Counted from the first letter of the stretch, positions 43,289-52,936 are shown. The stretch: DNA of 64,000 nucleotides from Treponema sp. (GCA_017619795.1 JAFZRP010000104.1:62001-126000), one strand, 5' to 3'. Translations and numbers: made by a program. Notes: generated by a model not told the origin, from the sequence alone.

Positions 43289-45001
43289 ATGAAAAAAAAT
43301 GTAGCGATTGTAGTTGCAATTACTTGTGCTGCAGCTTTGTTCACATCTTGTTCTGGTTCAAAGAAAGAAGCTGCAAAAGGCGGAGCTTCTGCCGGTGAAG
43401 CAAAGGGATACACCTTCGGCGAAGAGCAGACCTTCCATTCTGATGAAAAAGTAACTTATACTATTTCTTTCAGTGACGCTTCATGGTATCCAAAGGTAGA
43501 AACCTGGGAAACAGAAGGTGTTTTCAAGAAGATTGAAGACAAAACAAACGTTCATCTTGCACTTACTTCTTATGATTCTGGCGACTACAACCAGAAAATC
43601 AACCTTGCAATTAACTCTGGTTCAGCAACTTACATCATTCCAAAGGTATATGATGAAAACCAGTACGTTGCAGGCGGCGGTGTAATTCCTGTTTCTGATT
43701 ACATTAAATATATGCCTAACTTCAGCGCATTCGTAAAGAATTACAAAATGGATCCTGACCTTGATACAATCAAGCAGAACGACGGTAAGTTCTACAGACT
43801 CCCTGGTATGCATCAGGCAGCTCTTCAGGACTATACAATTATGGTTCGTGAAGACATCTTCGAAGCTGCAGGCTACAATATCCGCGAGCTTGAAAAAGAC
43901 TGGACTTGGGAATCTCTGCACGATGTTCTCGTAAACGTAAAGAAATACATGGTTGGTGCTGGTCTCTGCAAGGCTGATGATTACATCTGGTCTGACCTCT
44001 GGTGCGGTGAATCTGGAAAGGGATCTGGTGGAAACCTTCTTAAGCTTATGGGTGCTTCTTACAATGTACTTTCTGGTTGGGCAATCGAAGGCTCAAACGG
44101 CGGTATTAAATATGACTATAACAAGAAAGAGTTCTATTCATCATCTGTAAGCCCAGACTTCAAGAAGTTCGTTACTGTTGCTAACAGCTTTGTAAAAGAC
44201 GGTATTCTTGATCCAGAAAGCTTTACACAGGCTGATGATATTGCTAACAATAAGTTCTATAACGGCGAAACAATCATTAAATCTACAAACCGTTCTACAA
44301 TGTCTAACGACATTGCATCTGTAAAGAATATTCTTGGCGACAAGGCTAAGGTTTATGTAACAGCTTATCCTTCAGGAACAAACAAGAATCTTGCAGAAAC
44401 AAGCCGTCTTGAATGTGGTGTTATGATTTCTCAGAAGGCTAAAGATGAGCTTGGTGAAGATGGACTTATCAAGCTTATGCGCTTTGTAGACTGGATGTTC
44501 TATTCTAAAGAAGGTTACACACTTACAAAGTGGGGTGTTGAAGGCGAAACCTGGCACTATGTTGAATCTAACGGAATGAAGGTTAAGGCTCTTCTTCCTG
44601 GCTACAAGTGCGGCGGTCTTGGAATTGGTGGTTCAGATACAGATGTTGATATCCGTCTTAAGTGGGGATATGCTTGCGGTAACTACTTCTATGGTCACTC
44701 AACAGCTGAATCTACAGATAACTTTACTCCAGAAGTACAGGATTTGTATGCTCGCTATGGAAAATACAAGACAGTTGCTACAGTTGATCCAAAAGCTAAA
44801 CCAACTGAGGATGAACGTGAACAGCTGAATCTTTGGGCAGTTCCACTTATCGACAACATCAACGCATGGACACTTAAGTTCGTAACAGGTCAGAAGAACA
44901 TTGACAGCGACTGGAATGAGTACATCAGTTCTTGTAAGAACCTTAACGTTGACAAGATTGTTGAGCTTACAAACAAGATTTACGAAAAACAGTCAAAATA
45001 A
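43289..45001 (+). CDS. Sugar-binding lipoprotein of the ABC importer
   Basis: A 570-residue solute-binding lipoprotein: a signal peptide with lipobox LFTSC (Cys21), a Ser/Gly/Lys/Ala linker (about 22-45), then a two-lobed binding fold rich in aromatic residues (YDSGDYNQKINLAINSG, then DGKFYRLPGMHQ). The length is typical for the LplA-type family that serves LplB/LplC permeases. The Shine-Dalgarno AGGAGG precedes the ATG by about 8 bases. It closes the operon before a strong terminator. Confidence 0.9.
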   Translation: MKKNVAIVVAITCAAALFTSCSGSKKEAAKGGASAGEAKGYTFGEEQTFHSDEKVTYTISFSDASWYPKVETWETEGVFKKIEDKTNVHLALTSYDSGDYNQKINLAINSGSATYIIPKVYDENQYVAGGGVIPVSDYIKYMPNFSAFVKNYKMDPDLDTIKQNDGKFYRLPGMHQAALQDYTIMVREDIFEAAGYNIRELEKDWTWESLHDVLVNVKKYMVGAGLCKADDYIWSDLWCGESGKGSGGNLLKLMGASYNVLSGWAIEGSNGGIKYDYNKKEFYSSSVSPDFKKFVTVANSFVKDGILDPESFTQADDIANNKFYNGETIIKSTNRSTMSNDIASVKNILGDKAKVYVTAYPSGTNKNLAETSRLECGVMISQKAKDELGEDGLIKLMRFVDWMFYSKEGYTLTKWGVEGETWHYVESNGMKVKALLPGYKCGGLGIGGSDTDVDIRLKWGYACGNYFYGHSTAESTDNFTPEVQDLYARYGKYKTVATVDPKAKPTEDEREQLNLWAVPLIDNINAWTLKFVTGQKNIDSDWNEYISSCKNLNVDKIVELTNKIYEKQSK

Positions 45002-45037
45002 AAGTCAAATCTCCTTTTTTCGGCTTTAATTAGTTTT

Positions 45038-45077
45038 CCCCGGTGTCGGCAAAATCAAATTGCTGGTACCGGGGTTT
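45038..45077 (+). terminator. Terminator of the ABC operon
   Basis: CCCCGGT and ACCGGGG arms, with further inner pairing (GGCA/TGC), 37 bases after the binding-protein stop; a short T tract follows. Confidence 0.78.
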
Positions 45078-45326
45078 CCTATAAAAAAAATAATTGTTGA
45101 CAATAATTTATAAATCAGTAAAATTAAATTAATCATATTTATAACAAATCTATACAAAAGACCTTTGGAAGCTACGGATTTTCTAAAGGGCTTTGAAAAA
45201 ATAATCGGTTTAGTTTTTTAATTTTGTTTTTAATTTTTTAATCAATATATATTTGTAAGTTTTATTTATAAGTTCTTTAAGCATTTTTAATAAAAATAAT
45301 TTTATATATTTATGGAGTATTTTTTA
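45078..45326 (+). promoter_or_regulatory. AT-rich leader of rho with candidate promoter
   Basis: The gap of over 300 bases between the binding-protein gene and rho holds the terminator, then TTGACA (45097-45102), a 16-base spacer and TAAAAT (45119-45124). The predicted 5' leader is about 195 bases and almost entirely A/T, with one small hairpin candidate (CCTTTGG..CTAAAGG, about 45160-45200). No gene is visible. Autoregulation through this leader is a reasonable guess, since Rho limits its own synthesis in other bacteria. Confidence 0.45.
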
Positions 45327-47192
45327 ATGGCACCATTAAGAAAGCGTCGTACAGTTGCAGACGCAAAAGGTAGTCAGGAAAACGAAGGCGAGATTCAGAA
45401 TACGCTGAATTTTGACATGGGTCCTGAGAGTGAAGCTGCAGACAACGGAAATGATTCTGCAGCAGGTGAAAAATCAGAAGCAGAAAATGAACATGGAACT
45501 GAAGAAAACAAGGCTTCTGAAGGAGAGAACACCGAAGGTTCGCGGGTTGTAGTAAAGAGAAGAAGAATTGTAAAAAAGAGTGAGGATGGCGAACCAAACG
45601 AACAGAATGACAAACCGGCTGGAACTGCTTCAACATCAGCTCCTTCTGCAGCTCCAGCTCCTGCACCGTCAGCAGAACATTCTTCTGCACCAGAAGAACA
45701 TCAGGATCATTCATCCTACCGAAAACCAGGTCAAATCCCTGCAAATAGACAGGCAAAGTTTACAAGAAAACCAAATCAGAATCAGACAAAAAGAACATAT
45801 CCTGTAAAGAGTTATCCAGTACCAGATGCAGAAATGGCAGAGAACGCAGTTGCTGCAACAGCTGCAGCACAGGAAAACTCAGGCTCAACAGCCGCAGAGG
45901 ATAATGCTAATAAGCCTCGTCTTAAGATAAATGATTTAACTGTAAAATCTATGCCGGAGCTTCGTGAATTAGCAATGCAGTACGGTTTTACAGCAGATGA
46001 TCTTGCTCCAATGAAAAAGCAGGATTTGATTTTTGTTATTTTGAAGGCACACACAGAGCACGGTGGAATTATTTTTGCTTCCGGTGCTCTTGAGATTTTA
46101 CCAGACGGATACGGCTTCCTCCGTTCACCACAGAACAGCTATCTTCCTGGTCCTGATGATATCTATATCAGCCCAAGCCAGATTCGTCTTTTCAACCTTA
46201 AGACTGGTGATACTGTTTACGGACAGACTCGTTCTCCAAAGGAAGGCGAGCGTTTCTTTGCTTTGCTCCGTATTGAAACAGTAAACTTCGACGAGCCTCG
46301 TATTGCACAGACTCGTGTTCCTTTTGAAAACTTAACACCACTTTATCCAAACGAAAAGCTTCGTCTGGAAACAGTGAGCACAGAGGTTTCTACCCGAATT
46401 GTTGACTTGTTTGCCCCAATCGGTAAAGGTCAGCGACTTTTGATTGTTGCTCCTCCAAAAGCTGGTAAAACAATCCTTATGCAGAAAATTGCAAACGCAA
46501 TCACTACAAACAACCCTGAGGTTTACCTTATCGTTCTTTTGATTGATGAGCGACCAGAGGAAGTTACGGAGATGGAGCGTGCCATTAAGGGCGAAGTTAT
46601 TTCTTCTACCTTTGACGAGCAGGCTACACGCCACGTACAGGTTGCCGAAATGGTTCTTGAAAAGGCAAAACGCCTTGTAGAGCATAAGCGCGATGTTGTA
46701 ATCCTTCTTGACTCAATCACTCGTCTTGCACGTGCTTACAACCAGACAGTTCAGACTTCTGGAAAGGTTCTTTCTGGTGGTGTTGACTCTAACGCTTTGT
46801 TTAAGCCTAAGAGATTCTTTGGTGCAGCCAGAAATGTAGAAGAGGGTGGTTCACTTACAATTATTTCTACAGCTCTTATTGAAACTGGCTCCCGAATGGA
46901 TGAAGTTATCTTTGAAGAGTTCAAGGGAACAGGTAACTCAGAAATTGACCTTGACCGCAAGCTTGCTGAGCGCCGTTTGTTTCCTGCAATCAATATCAAA
47001 AAATCTGGTACACGTAAAGAGGAGCTTCTCCTTACAGAAAACGAGCTTCAGAAAATCTGGATTTTGCGAAAGGTTCTTAACCCAATGGAAGATGTTGATA
47101 TTACAGAACTTATCCTTGACCGTATGAAGAAATCTAAGACAAATGAAGCATTTCTTGCAAGTATGAATGCAGGAACTGCTGGAATGGAATAA
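45327..47192 (+). CDS. rho: Transcription termination factor Rho
   Basis: A 621-residue hexameric RNA helicase. A long acidic/Pro/Ala/Gln-rich N-terminal extension (about 1-190) is followed by the Rho N-domain ([19 protein letters not shown]), the RNA-binding OB-fold ([17 protein letters not shown]) and the ATPase ([19 protein letters not shown], Walker A near residue 377; [16 protein letters not shown]-loop [19 protein letters not shown]). Typical Rho is about 420 residues, so the extension is large; such insertions occur in several phyla. GGAG at 45314-45317 with a 9-base spacer supports ATG 45327 rather than the ATG at 45312. Confidence 0.93.
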   Translation: MAPLRKRRTVADAKGSQENEGEIQNTLNFDMGPESEAADNGNDSAAGEKSEAENEHGTEENKASEGENTEGSRVVVKRRRIVKKSEDGEPNEQNDKPAGTASTSAPSAAPAPAPSAEHSSAPEEHQDHSSYRKPGQIPANRQAKFTRKPNQNQTKRTYPVKSYPVPDAEMAENAVAATAAAQENSGSTAAEDNANKPRLKINDLTVKSMPELRELAMQYGFTADDLAPMKKQDLIFVILKAHTEHGGIIFASGALEILPDGYGFLRSPQNSYLPGPDDIYISPSQIRLFNLKTGDTVYGQTRSPKEGERFFALLRIETVNFDEPRIAQTRVPFENLTPLYPNEKLRLETVSTEVSTRIVDLFAPIGKGQRLLIVAPPKAGKTILMQKIANAITTNNPEVYLIVLLIDERPEEVTEMERAIKGEVISSTFDEQATRHVQVAEMVLEKAKRLVEHKRDVVILLDSITRLARAYNQTVQTSGKVLSGGVDSNALFKPKRFFGAARNVEEGGSLTIISTALIETGSRMDEVIFEEFKGTGNSEIDLDRKLAERRLFPAINIKKSGTRKEELLLTENELQKIWILRKVLNPMEDVDITELILDRMKKSKTNEAFLASMNAGTAGME

Positions 47193-47259
47193 TAAACCGT
47201 GTTATAATATTAGACGGTAGCATACCAAAACTTAATTGTATTTTACGAGAGGTAAAAAA

Positions 47260-47628
47260 ATGGGAACATTCGCAGTAAAAGAAACAGCAACAGGCATTAT
47301 GTTTAATCTTAAAGCCGGAAATGGAGAGATTATAGCAACTTCTGAAGTTTACAATTCAAAGGATGCTTGTCTTAATGGAATTGAAAGCGTACGCAAGAAC
47401 GCAGTTGCAGCTAACCTTGAAGATCAGACTGTAGAAGGCTTTGAGACTCAGAAAAACCCTAAGTTCGAAGTTTATCAGGACAAAAAAGGTGAGTACAGAT
47501 TCAGACTTAAATCATCAAACGGCCAGATTATTGCTGTTGGCGAAGGCTACAAAGCTAAAGCCGGCTGTCTGAATGGCATTGAAAGCATTAAGAAGAATGC
47601 TCCGGAAGCTGATGTTAAGGAAGTATAA
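47260..47628 (+). CDS. YegP-family protein (two DUF1508 repeats)
   Basis: A 122-residue protein made of two YegP repeats (about 5-50 and 65-110), each with a beta-hairpin and helix and the pattern F.L....G.II......Y..K..CLNGI.S...NA. The role of the family is unknown; it is small, soluble and widespread. ATG 47260 with GAGAGG at 47247-47252 is preferred to the in-frame TTG at 47236. It stands between rho and rpmE. Confidence 0.88.
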   Translation: MGTFAVKETATGIMFNLKAGNGEIIATSEVYNSKDACLNGIESVRKNAVAANLEDQTVEGFETQKNPKFEVYQDKKGEYRFRLKSSNGQIIAVGEGYKAKAGCLNGIESIKKNAPEADVKEV

Positions 47629-47704
47629 TTATATTGATTATTTTCTAATTTTTTATTAATATTGTACATCTTCTTGTGATATTATTATTTAAAATTTGGC
47701 TGAC

Positions 47705-47772
47705 AGTGGCGGAATGATAGAAGTTCTGTTTTAAGTACAAGCTAGTGGCTGCTGGGCGTAATATCGGGCAAG
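47705..47772 (+). other. tRNA-Leu-like segment in the rpmE leader
   Basis: From 47705 the leader reads like a degraded leucine tRNA: GTGGCGGAAT-GATAGAAG (D-arm-like), then a loop TTTAAGT (anticodon position TAA), then a GC-rich stretch like a long variable arm. There is no matching acceptor or T arm, so it is not a tRNA gene. It may be a structured ribosomal-protein leader. Confidence 0.3.
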
Positions 47773-47789
47773 ATAATAGGAGTTATATA

Positions 47790-48002
47790 ATGAAAAAGGG
47801 AATTCATCCTAACTACAAACTTACAAAGATTACCTGCGTTTGCGGAAATGTAATCGAAACACGTTCAACTGTTGAAAATATTCACGTTGAAATTTGTTCT
47901 GCATGCCATCCATTCTATACTGGAAAGCAGAAACTTGTTGATACTGCCGGACGTATTGACCGCTTCAACAAGAGATATGGCATCAAGACAGAAAACAAAT
48001 AA
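47790..48002 (+). CDS. rpmE: 50S ribosomal protein L31
   Basis: A 70-residue zinc-binding L31 of the C+ type, with cysteines in CVCGN and CSACH, the conserved KKGIHPNYK start and the C-terminal [17 protein letters not shown] at 47778-47782 fixes the start at ATG 47790. A gene order of rho followed by rpmE occurs in other bacteria too. Confidence 0.95.
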   Translation: MKKGIHPNYKLTKITCVCGNVIETRSTVENIHVEICSACHPFYTGKQKLVDTAGRIDRFNKRYGIKTENK

Positions 48003-48024
48003 GTACAACGTTGCTTAATGCAGT

Positions 48025-48055
48025 AAAAAAGCTTCCCATTTGGAAAGCTTTTTTT
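48025..48055 (+). terminator. Terminator of rpmE (possibly bidirectional)
   Basis: AAAAGCTTCC and GGAAAGCTTTT arms with one bulge, with As on the left and Ts on the right. It also serves the convergent methyltransferase gene that ends at 48074. Confidence 0.75.
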
Positions 48056-48073
48056 ATTTAACTAAAGCAATTT

Positions 48074-49243
48074 TTAATCCAACTTAAGCTTCCAGCAGCG
48101 GTGCGGCTTTTTGCCTTCGAAATCCTGTGGGGTGGTTTCGGCTGTTATGTCTGTACAGGTAAAGCTTGAGCCGGCAGCAGTTTTCGGCGGGATTTTGGAA
48201 AGCTCAAACTTTAGACGTTCAGAATTAGTGCTGAAGTAGAGTGTTCCGCCGGGAGAAAGAATATTAAGGCAATCCTTTACAAGCTGCGGCCAGTCTCTGT
48301 TTATATCCATAACATTCTGTGTGTTTTTACTGTTAGAAAAAGTCGGCGGGTCAAGGATGATGATGTCATACAAATCCTTTGAGGAATTACTTTTTGGTTT
48401 TGTAACGGTGCCTTGTGCTAAACTTGCTTTTGCTGCAACTGCTTTTTGCTGAAGGAAAAGAACACAATCCTGTTTTGTAAATACATAGCGGTTTTTATCT
48501 GTAAAGCCATTAAGAGCCATGTTCTCTTTTGCCCAATTCAAATATGTGTTTGATAAATCAACAGATTCTATATAGCTTGCATTTCCCTGGGCTGCGTAAA
48601 CAGAAAAGCTTCCGGTGTAGCAGAAAAGATTAAGCACAGATTTTCCACCACACGATTCCCTTATTGAAGAACGAAGCGGACGATGATCAAAGAAAAGACC
48701 TGTGTCAAGATAGGTTGCCAAATCAATTCGGAAAAGCTGACCACATTCCTGAGTAAGCTCAAACTCCTGGATAAGCGGAGAATTAGAAACATCTGAACTG
48801 TTTTTTTCGTACTGAGACGTTCCTTTCTGGTGCTTGCGCTGCTTTTTTACAATATGATTTTTATCAATTCCAATAACCGCTGCGGCTTGTTCTGCCATTG
48901 CATCGAGCCAGAGTTCTTCTTCTGCTTCATCTTTTTCATAAGGACGCTCGTACAAATATAAAACTGCGTAAGTCCTAGTCTTTAAATCTTCTTCAACAGA
49001 GTGGTCATTTGCAGAAAGCCGTGCATTCTGTTCTCCTAAAAAGCGCGCGCATTCAATTGTAGTAGAGATATCTGAAGGTAAAAACTCATATACATCAAGA
49101 CTGAGAGGGAGCTCCGGGATGTCCCTGTCGTAAAGTCTAAAGCAGGAGATTCTGTTTTTTCTTGCCCATTTCCTAAGGTTTTTATATTTTTTTCTGAGTC
49201 TGTTAGCAAATAACTCAGCCTGATACTGTGTTTTATTTTCCAT
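48074..49243 (-). CDS. RlmK-type 23S rRNA methyltransferase
   Basis: A 389-residue class I SAM-dependent methyltransferase that matches the C-terminal half of RlmKL (the m7G2069 activity in E. coli): FANRLRKKYKNLRKWARKNRI at the N-terminus, DLATYLDTGLFFDHR, SVLNLFCYTGSFSVYAAQG (SAM-binding) and IILDPPTFS (motif IV). There is a basic/Ser/Lys insertion before motif IV. RlmL is not attached. The ATG follows TAAAAT by exactly 6 bases without a Shine-Dalgarno; TGC before the -10 box gives an extended -10 element. Confidence 0.83.
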   Translation of the reverse strand: MENKTQYQAELFANRLRKKYKNLRKWARKNRISCFRLYDRDIPELPLSLDVYEFLPSDISTTIECARFLGEQNARLSANDHSVEEDLKTRTYAVLYLYERPYEKDEAEEELWLDAMAEQAAAVIGIDKNHIVKKQRKHQKGTSQYEKNSSDVSNSPLIQEFELTQECGQLFRIDLATYLDTGLFFDHRPLRSSIRESCGGKSVLNLFCYTGSFSVYAAQGNASYIESVDLSNTYLNWAKENMALNGFTDKNRYVFTKQDCVLFLQQKAVAAKASLAQGTVTKPKSNSSKDLYDIIILDPPTFSNSKNTQNVMDINRDWPQLVKDCLNILSPGGTLYFSTNSERLKFELSKIPPKTAAGSSFTCTDITAETTPQDFEGKKPHRCWKLKLD

Positions 49244-49324
49244 ACCAGTATTTTAGCACAAATAGCCTGATATTAGCTACACCAGTTTTTAGGTGCGCTA
49301 GTGTACTCTAAACAATATAATTGT

Positions 49325-49356
49325 TATAATACTAAAAATTGAAAACTAATTTTCAA
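49325..49356 (+). promoter_or_regulatory. Hexokinase promoter region with palindrome
   Basis: TATAAT at 49325-49330, with no good -35, then the palindrome TTGAAAA-ctaa-TTTTCAA (49339-49356) at or just past the start site, which might be an operator or hairpin. Confidence 0.4.
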
Positions 49357-49367
49357 AAGGATTTATT

Positions 49368-50663
49368 ATGAATACAGCAGTCAGTTCTTTTTTAAACAGA
49401 CACAATTTTGTAAATCATGCAGATGTACTTACCATTGCACAGGCAATTCTTGACGATATGCACAGAGGCCTTAAATCTGGTGGAAAGGACTCTGATGAAG
49501 ATATGATAAAAACTTATTGTAATCCGCCGGAAACTTCCGCAAAGGGAAAATCGGTAATTGTTATAGATGCAGGTGGAACTAATTTCCGTTCCTGCCTTGT
49601 TTCGTTTGATGAAAATGGAACTCCATCAATCTCTGAGATGGAAAAAACAAAGATGCCTGGAATTGAAAAGGAGCTGAATAAAAAAGACTTTTTTGAACAG
49701 ATTGCAATTAACCTTGAACATCTGAAAAATAAATCTGACAGAATCGGCTTCTGCTTTTCTTATCCTATGGAGATTCAGGAAAACGGAGACGGTATACTGC
49801 TCGGTTTTTCAAAGGAAGTAAAGGCTCCTGAGGTTGTTGGAAGTAAGGTAGGCGAGGAGCTTAAAAAAGCTCTTTCTGCACGCGGCTGGAATACAATCAA
49901 ACGCATTACGCTCTGCAACGATACTGTCGCCGCGCTGCTTGCAGGTGCTGCCTGTGCCGGTTCCGGAAGCAATTATTCTTCATATATCGGCTACATTTTA
50001 GGAACCGGAATGAATGCCGCTTATATTCAGCCGGAGTGCTCATGCTGCGGAATCAAAAAACAGATTATTGTATGTGAGTCAGGCAAGGTAAAGGACGTTA
50101 ATCGTTCTGATTTTGACATTGAGTTTGATAAAACAACTGTACGACCAGGCACCTTCTATATGGAAAAGCTTTGTTCTGGTGCTTATCTTGGCCCGGTTTC
50201 TCACATTGCAATGCAGACTGCCGCAAAAGAAAAGCTTTTCTCTGAAAAATTAAATGAAGCACTGTTAAAAATCCCGTCTCTTACACTTATAGAAATGGAC
50301 GGCTTCCTGCACGCTCCATACAGCACAAATAATCCTGTTGGAAAAGCTGCTGCTGAATATGGAAATGAAGAAGATTACGACAGACTTTATCAGCTGTTTG
50401 ATGCAATTGTAGAACGTTCCGCAAGATATTCAGCCGCTATTCTTGCCGCTTGTTCTATACAGACCGGCGAAGGAAAAAATGCTTCAAGACCAATTAGCAT
50501 TCTTTGTAACGGTTCAACCTTCTATAAAACTCATCTTATTAAAGAACGCGTTTGCGGTTATCTTGATGAAGTTTTAACAAATAAGCTTGGTATTTACTGG
50601 GAAATTGTTTCCTGCGATAACGATATTACGCTTGGAGCCGCTATTTCAGGATTAATTGATTGA
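49368..50663 (+). CDS. Eukaryotic-type hexokinase
   Basis: A 431-residue sugar kinase of the hexokinase (not ROK) type, phosphorylating glucose for glycolysis. Motifs: phosphate 1 VIDAGGTNFRSCLV (about 65-78), sugar-binding GFCFSYPMEI (about 127-136), the catalytic Asp in CNDTVAALLAGA (about 184-195) and phosphate 2 GYILGTGMNAAYI. This type is rare in bacteria but known in treponemes (Treponema pallidum carries one). The Shine-Dalgarno AAAGG precedes the ATG. The flagellar hook operon promoter starts 4 bases past its stop. Confidence 0.9.
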   Translation: MNTAVSSFLNRHNFVNHADVLTIAQAILDDMHRGLKSGGKDSDEDMIKTYCNPPETSAKGKSVIVIDAGGTNFRSCLVSFDENGTPSISEMEKTKMPGIEKELNKKDFFEQIAINLEHLKNKSDRIGFCFSYPMEIQENGDGILLGFSKEVKAPEVVGSKVGEELKKALSARGWNTIKRITLCNDTVAALLAGAACAGSGSNYSSYIGYILGTGMNAAYIQPECSCCGIKKQIIVCESGKVKDVNRSDFDIEFDKTTVRPGTFYMEKLCSGAYLGPVSHIAMQTAAKEKLFSEKLNEALLKIPSLTLIEMDGFLHAPYSTNNPVGKAAAEYGNEEDYDRLYQLFDAIVERSARYSAAILAACSIQTGEGKNASRPISILCNGSTFYKTHLIKERVCGYLDEVLTNKLGIYWEIVSCDNDITLGAAISGLID

Positions 50664-50666
50664 AAG

Positions 50667-50695
50667 TTGATAGACTGAAAATTGTGTGTTATAAT
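50667..50695 (+). promoter_or_regulatory. Promoter of the flbB-fliK-flgD-flgE operon
   Basis: TTGATA (50667-50672), a 17-base spacer and TATAAT (50690-50695): a sigma-70-type promoter, as described for flagellar operons of other spirochaetes. Confidence 0.75.
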
Positions 50696-50726
50696 TTTCT
50701 ATATATTGCAATAAGTTGAGGGGAAA

Positions 50727-51350
50727 ATGGCAGCCAAAAACTTCGGAAAATCTTTTGTTCTCATACTGATTATATTAATTCTTGTTGCCGGCGGACTTTT
50801 GTGGTTCGATTATCTTGGAATTGTACACGTAAAGTCAGTTTTCTCTCCGGTTTATAAGCTTCTTGGAAAAGAACCTCAAACTTCTGTTACATCAACACAA
50901 TCAGAGCCTCTTACTGCAAATCTTGACCAGGACAGACTGAATAAACAGCTTGAAGCAATAGATATCCGCATGGAAGAGCTTGATAAGCGCGAAACAGACC
51001 TTGAAGAATCCGAAAAACAGAATGCTCAGATAGCTGCCGAGCTTGCAGAGCGTGAAAAAAATCAGGAAGAAAGAGAAAAAACATTTAACTTGACCGTAAA
51101 AAAATACGATGATAAAGAAGTAAACATTGAACAGATTGCCAATAATCTGAACGGTATGAGACCGGAAGCTGCAGTAGGCATTTTAGTTGCGATGGATGAT
51201 CAGATTGTAATTGACGTTCTTCGCAAGGTTGAGGAAATGGCTGCTGAAAACGGTTCTATGTCAATGGTTTCTTACTGGTTATCTTTAATGCCATCTGACC
51301 GGGCTGCAGAAATACAGCGGAAGATGCTGAGTAAACCAGAGAGCCTTTAG
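50727..51350 (+). CDS. flbB: Flagellar collar/motor protein FlbB
   Basis: A 207-residue protein: one membrane helix (about 9-30), a linker, a strong coiled coil (about 70-125, repeating Glu/Gln/Arg) and a C-terminal MotE/MgtE-N-like helical domain (about 130-200: IANNLNGMRPEAAVGILVAMDD). In Borrelia FlbB forms the base of the periplasmic collar around the motor and is encoded directly before fliK, as here. The Shine-Dalgarno GAGGGG precedes the ATG. Confidence 0.82.
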   Translation: MAAKNFGKSFVLILIILILVAGGLLWFDYLGIVHVKSVFSPVYKLLGKEPQTSVTSTQSEPLTANLDQDRLNKQLEAIDIRMEELDKRETDLEESEKQNAQIAAELAEREKNQEEREKTFNLTVKKYDDKEVNIEQIANNLNGMRPEAAVGILVAMDDQIVIDVLRKVEEMAAENGSMSMVSYWLSLMPSDRAAEIQRKMLSKPESL

Positions 51351-51362
51351 AAGCGTTCAAAT

Positions 51363-51406
51363 GGCAGTCCTTCAATTTGTTTATGTACTTAAACTGAAGG
51401 AGTGCC
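51363..51406 (+). promoter_or_regulatory. Hairpin hiding the fliK Shine-Dalgarno
   Basis: GGCAGTCCTTCA (51363-51374) pairs with TGAAGGAGTGCC (51395-51406), 11 of 12 positions, around a 20-base loop. The right arm contains AAGGAG, the ribosome-binding site of fliK. No T run follows, so it is not a terminator. Confidence 0.55.
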
Positions 51407-51409
51407 AAA

Positions 51410-52915
51410 TTGACGGCAATTGCAGATATCATCGTAAATCCTTCTGCTGGACAAAAGCAGGAATTACAAGTATCTCAGAATCTTAATTTATTTAACCAGA
51501 ACTCCTCAAATGTCATCTCTTTTGCACAGATGCTTGAAAGCAATCGCGCTGCAAACAGTTACGATTCTACTTTTGCTTCCCAGACTTCTTGTGAAAACTC
51601 TTCTGTAAATTATGCAAACGAAGCCTCTGAAACAAGAACAGATTCAGCTAAAGAAACAAACTCTGTAAAAAAGAATGATGAAACAAAAAGTGCAGACAAA
51701 AACGAAGCTGTAAAAAACAGCGAAAAGACTTCTGAAAAGGCTGAAACAAAAGCTGAAAAAACGTCTGATGAAAATGAAAAGACCGAAAAAACTGGGAATG
51801 CTGAGAAATCAGAAAAGGGTGAAAAGCTTTCGGTTAATCAAAAGGACGATCTGAAAAAAACAGGTACAGGAAAATCAGCTGATAAAACAGATCTTCGTAA
51901 AAAACTTGAAACTGCACAAAAAACTGGTTCAAAAAATAACGTTTCACAAAGTCTTGAAGAAGATTACAACAGATTAAGCCGAATTATAGGTGAATATCAG
52001 AATGACTTTGAGAAAACCGCAAAGAACCTTGTAAAATCTGGTTCAAAAAATGAAGCTTCTGACGTGCAGGACGAGCTGCTTGTACAGAATCTTACAGCTG
52101 ATGAAAACATCAACTTAGAAACACTTAATAAAACGGCTAACCTCGCTTCAAAACAAAATACACGCTTTGCAGCAGAGCTTGAAGACGAAAATAGTGTTGA
52201 TTCAAAGAAGGGAAAAATCTCTAAGCTTGATAAAGATGGAAAAATCCTTGTAAAGGATTTGCGTTCTGCTGAGAACCTGGAGAAATCTGACAAAGATTTA
52301 CAGGCTAAGCTTAAGAGCAGCGATAAAAATGCGGTTACTCTTGAATTAAACGACAAAAACAACGCTACCATAACAATGGAGCTTGCCAGTCAGAATGCAG
52401 AAAACAATATCCTTTCGTTGAATAATCAGTCTGCAGCTGGAGACAACTCTAACTTCCATGCAATGCTTTCAAATCAGATACAGCAGAATGCTCCTGAGTT
52501 TGTAAAAGCCGGAAGCATAATCTTAAAGGATAACAAGCAGGGAACAATAAATCTTGTACTTCATCCTGATGATTTAGGAAGCGTTAAAATTCACCTTTCT
52601 CTTGACGGAAAGACAATCAGTGCAAACATCACTGTAAATACAAAGGAAGCTCTTGAAGTATTCAAGGATAATGCACATACCTTGCGCGAAGCTTTTGCTC
52701 AGAATGGTTTTGATACTTCTAACTTTGATGTTTCTTACAACAATCCAAACGGCAATTCTAACGGCCAGCAGGAGTATGGAAATCTATTCGACAATAATGA
52801 GTACATAGCAAAGAGAGCTTACGAGGATTTTGGTGATACTGAAGTAAACGGCTTTATCCAGAATGAAGATTTTTTTGAAAAATATTCTGAATATTCCGTA
52901 AACATCGTTGCATAA
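51410..52915 (+). CDS. fliK: Flagellar hook-length control protein FliK
   Basis: A 501-residue secreted ruler protein. The N-terminal and central part (about 60-320) is low-complexity, rich in Lys, Glu, Ser, Thr and Asn with many KTEKT-like repeats, as usual for FliK. The C-terminal Flg_hook domain (about 365-465) reads NLVLHPDDLGSVKIHLSLDG, ISANITV and LREAFAQNGFD. The start is TTG at 51410, 7 bases after AAGGAG; combined with the hairpin over that site, this predicts low or conditional translation. It is second in the hook operon. Confidence 0.9.
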   Translation: MTAIADIIVNPSAGQKQELQVSQNLNLFNQNSSNVISFAQMLESNRAANSYDSTFASQTSCENSSVNYANEASETRTDSAKETNSVKKNDETKSADKNEAVKNSEKTSEKAETKAEKTSDENEKTEKTGNAEKSEKGEKLSVNQKDDLKKTGTGKSADKTDLRKKLETAQKTGSKNNVSQSLEEDYNRLSRIIGEYQNDFEKTAKNLVKSGSKNEASDVQDELLVQNLTADENINLETLNKTANLASKQNTRFAAELEDENSVDSKKGKISKLDKDGKILVKDLRSAENLEKSDKDLQAKLKSSDKNAVTLELNDKNNATITMELASQNAENNILSLNNQSAAGDNSNFHAMLSNQIQQNAPEFVKAGSIILKDNKQGTINLVLHPDDLGSVKIHLSLDGKTISANITVNTKEALEVFKDNAHTLREAFAQNGFDTSNFDVSYNNPNGNSNGQQEYGNLFDNNEYIAKRAYEDFGDTEVNGFIQNEDFFEKYSEYSVNIVA

Positions 52916-52936
52916 AATGACGATATAAAAGATGGT

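Noticed and set aside
45312..45314. ATG 45312 as the start of rho
   Set aside because: It overlaps the GGAG that serves as Shine-Dalgarno for ATG 45327.
47705..47772. Functional tRNA-Leu gene
   Set aside because: There is no acceptor stem or T arm and the D arm is short; kept only as a tRNA-like leader.
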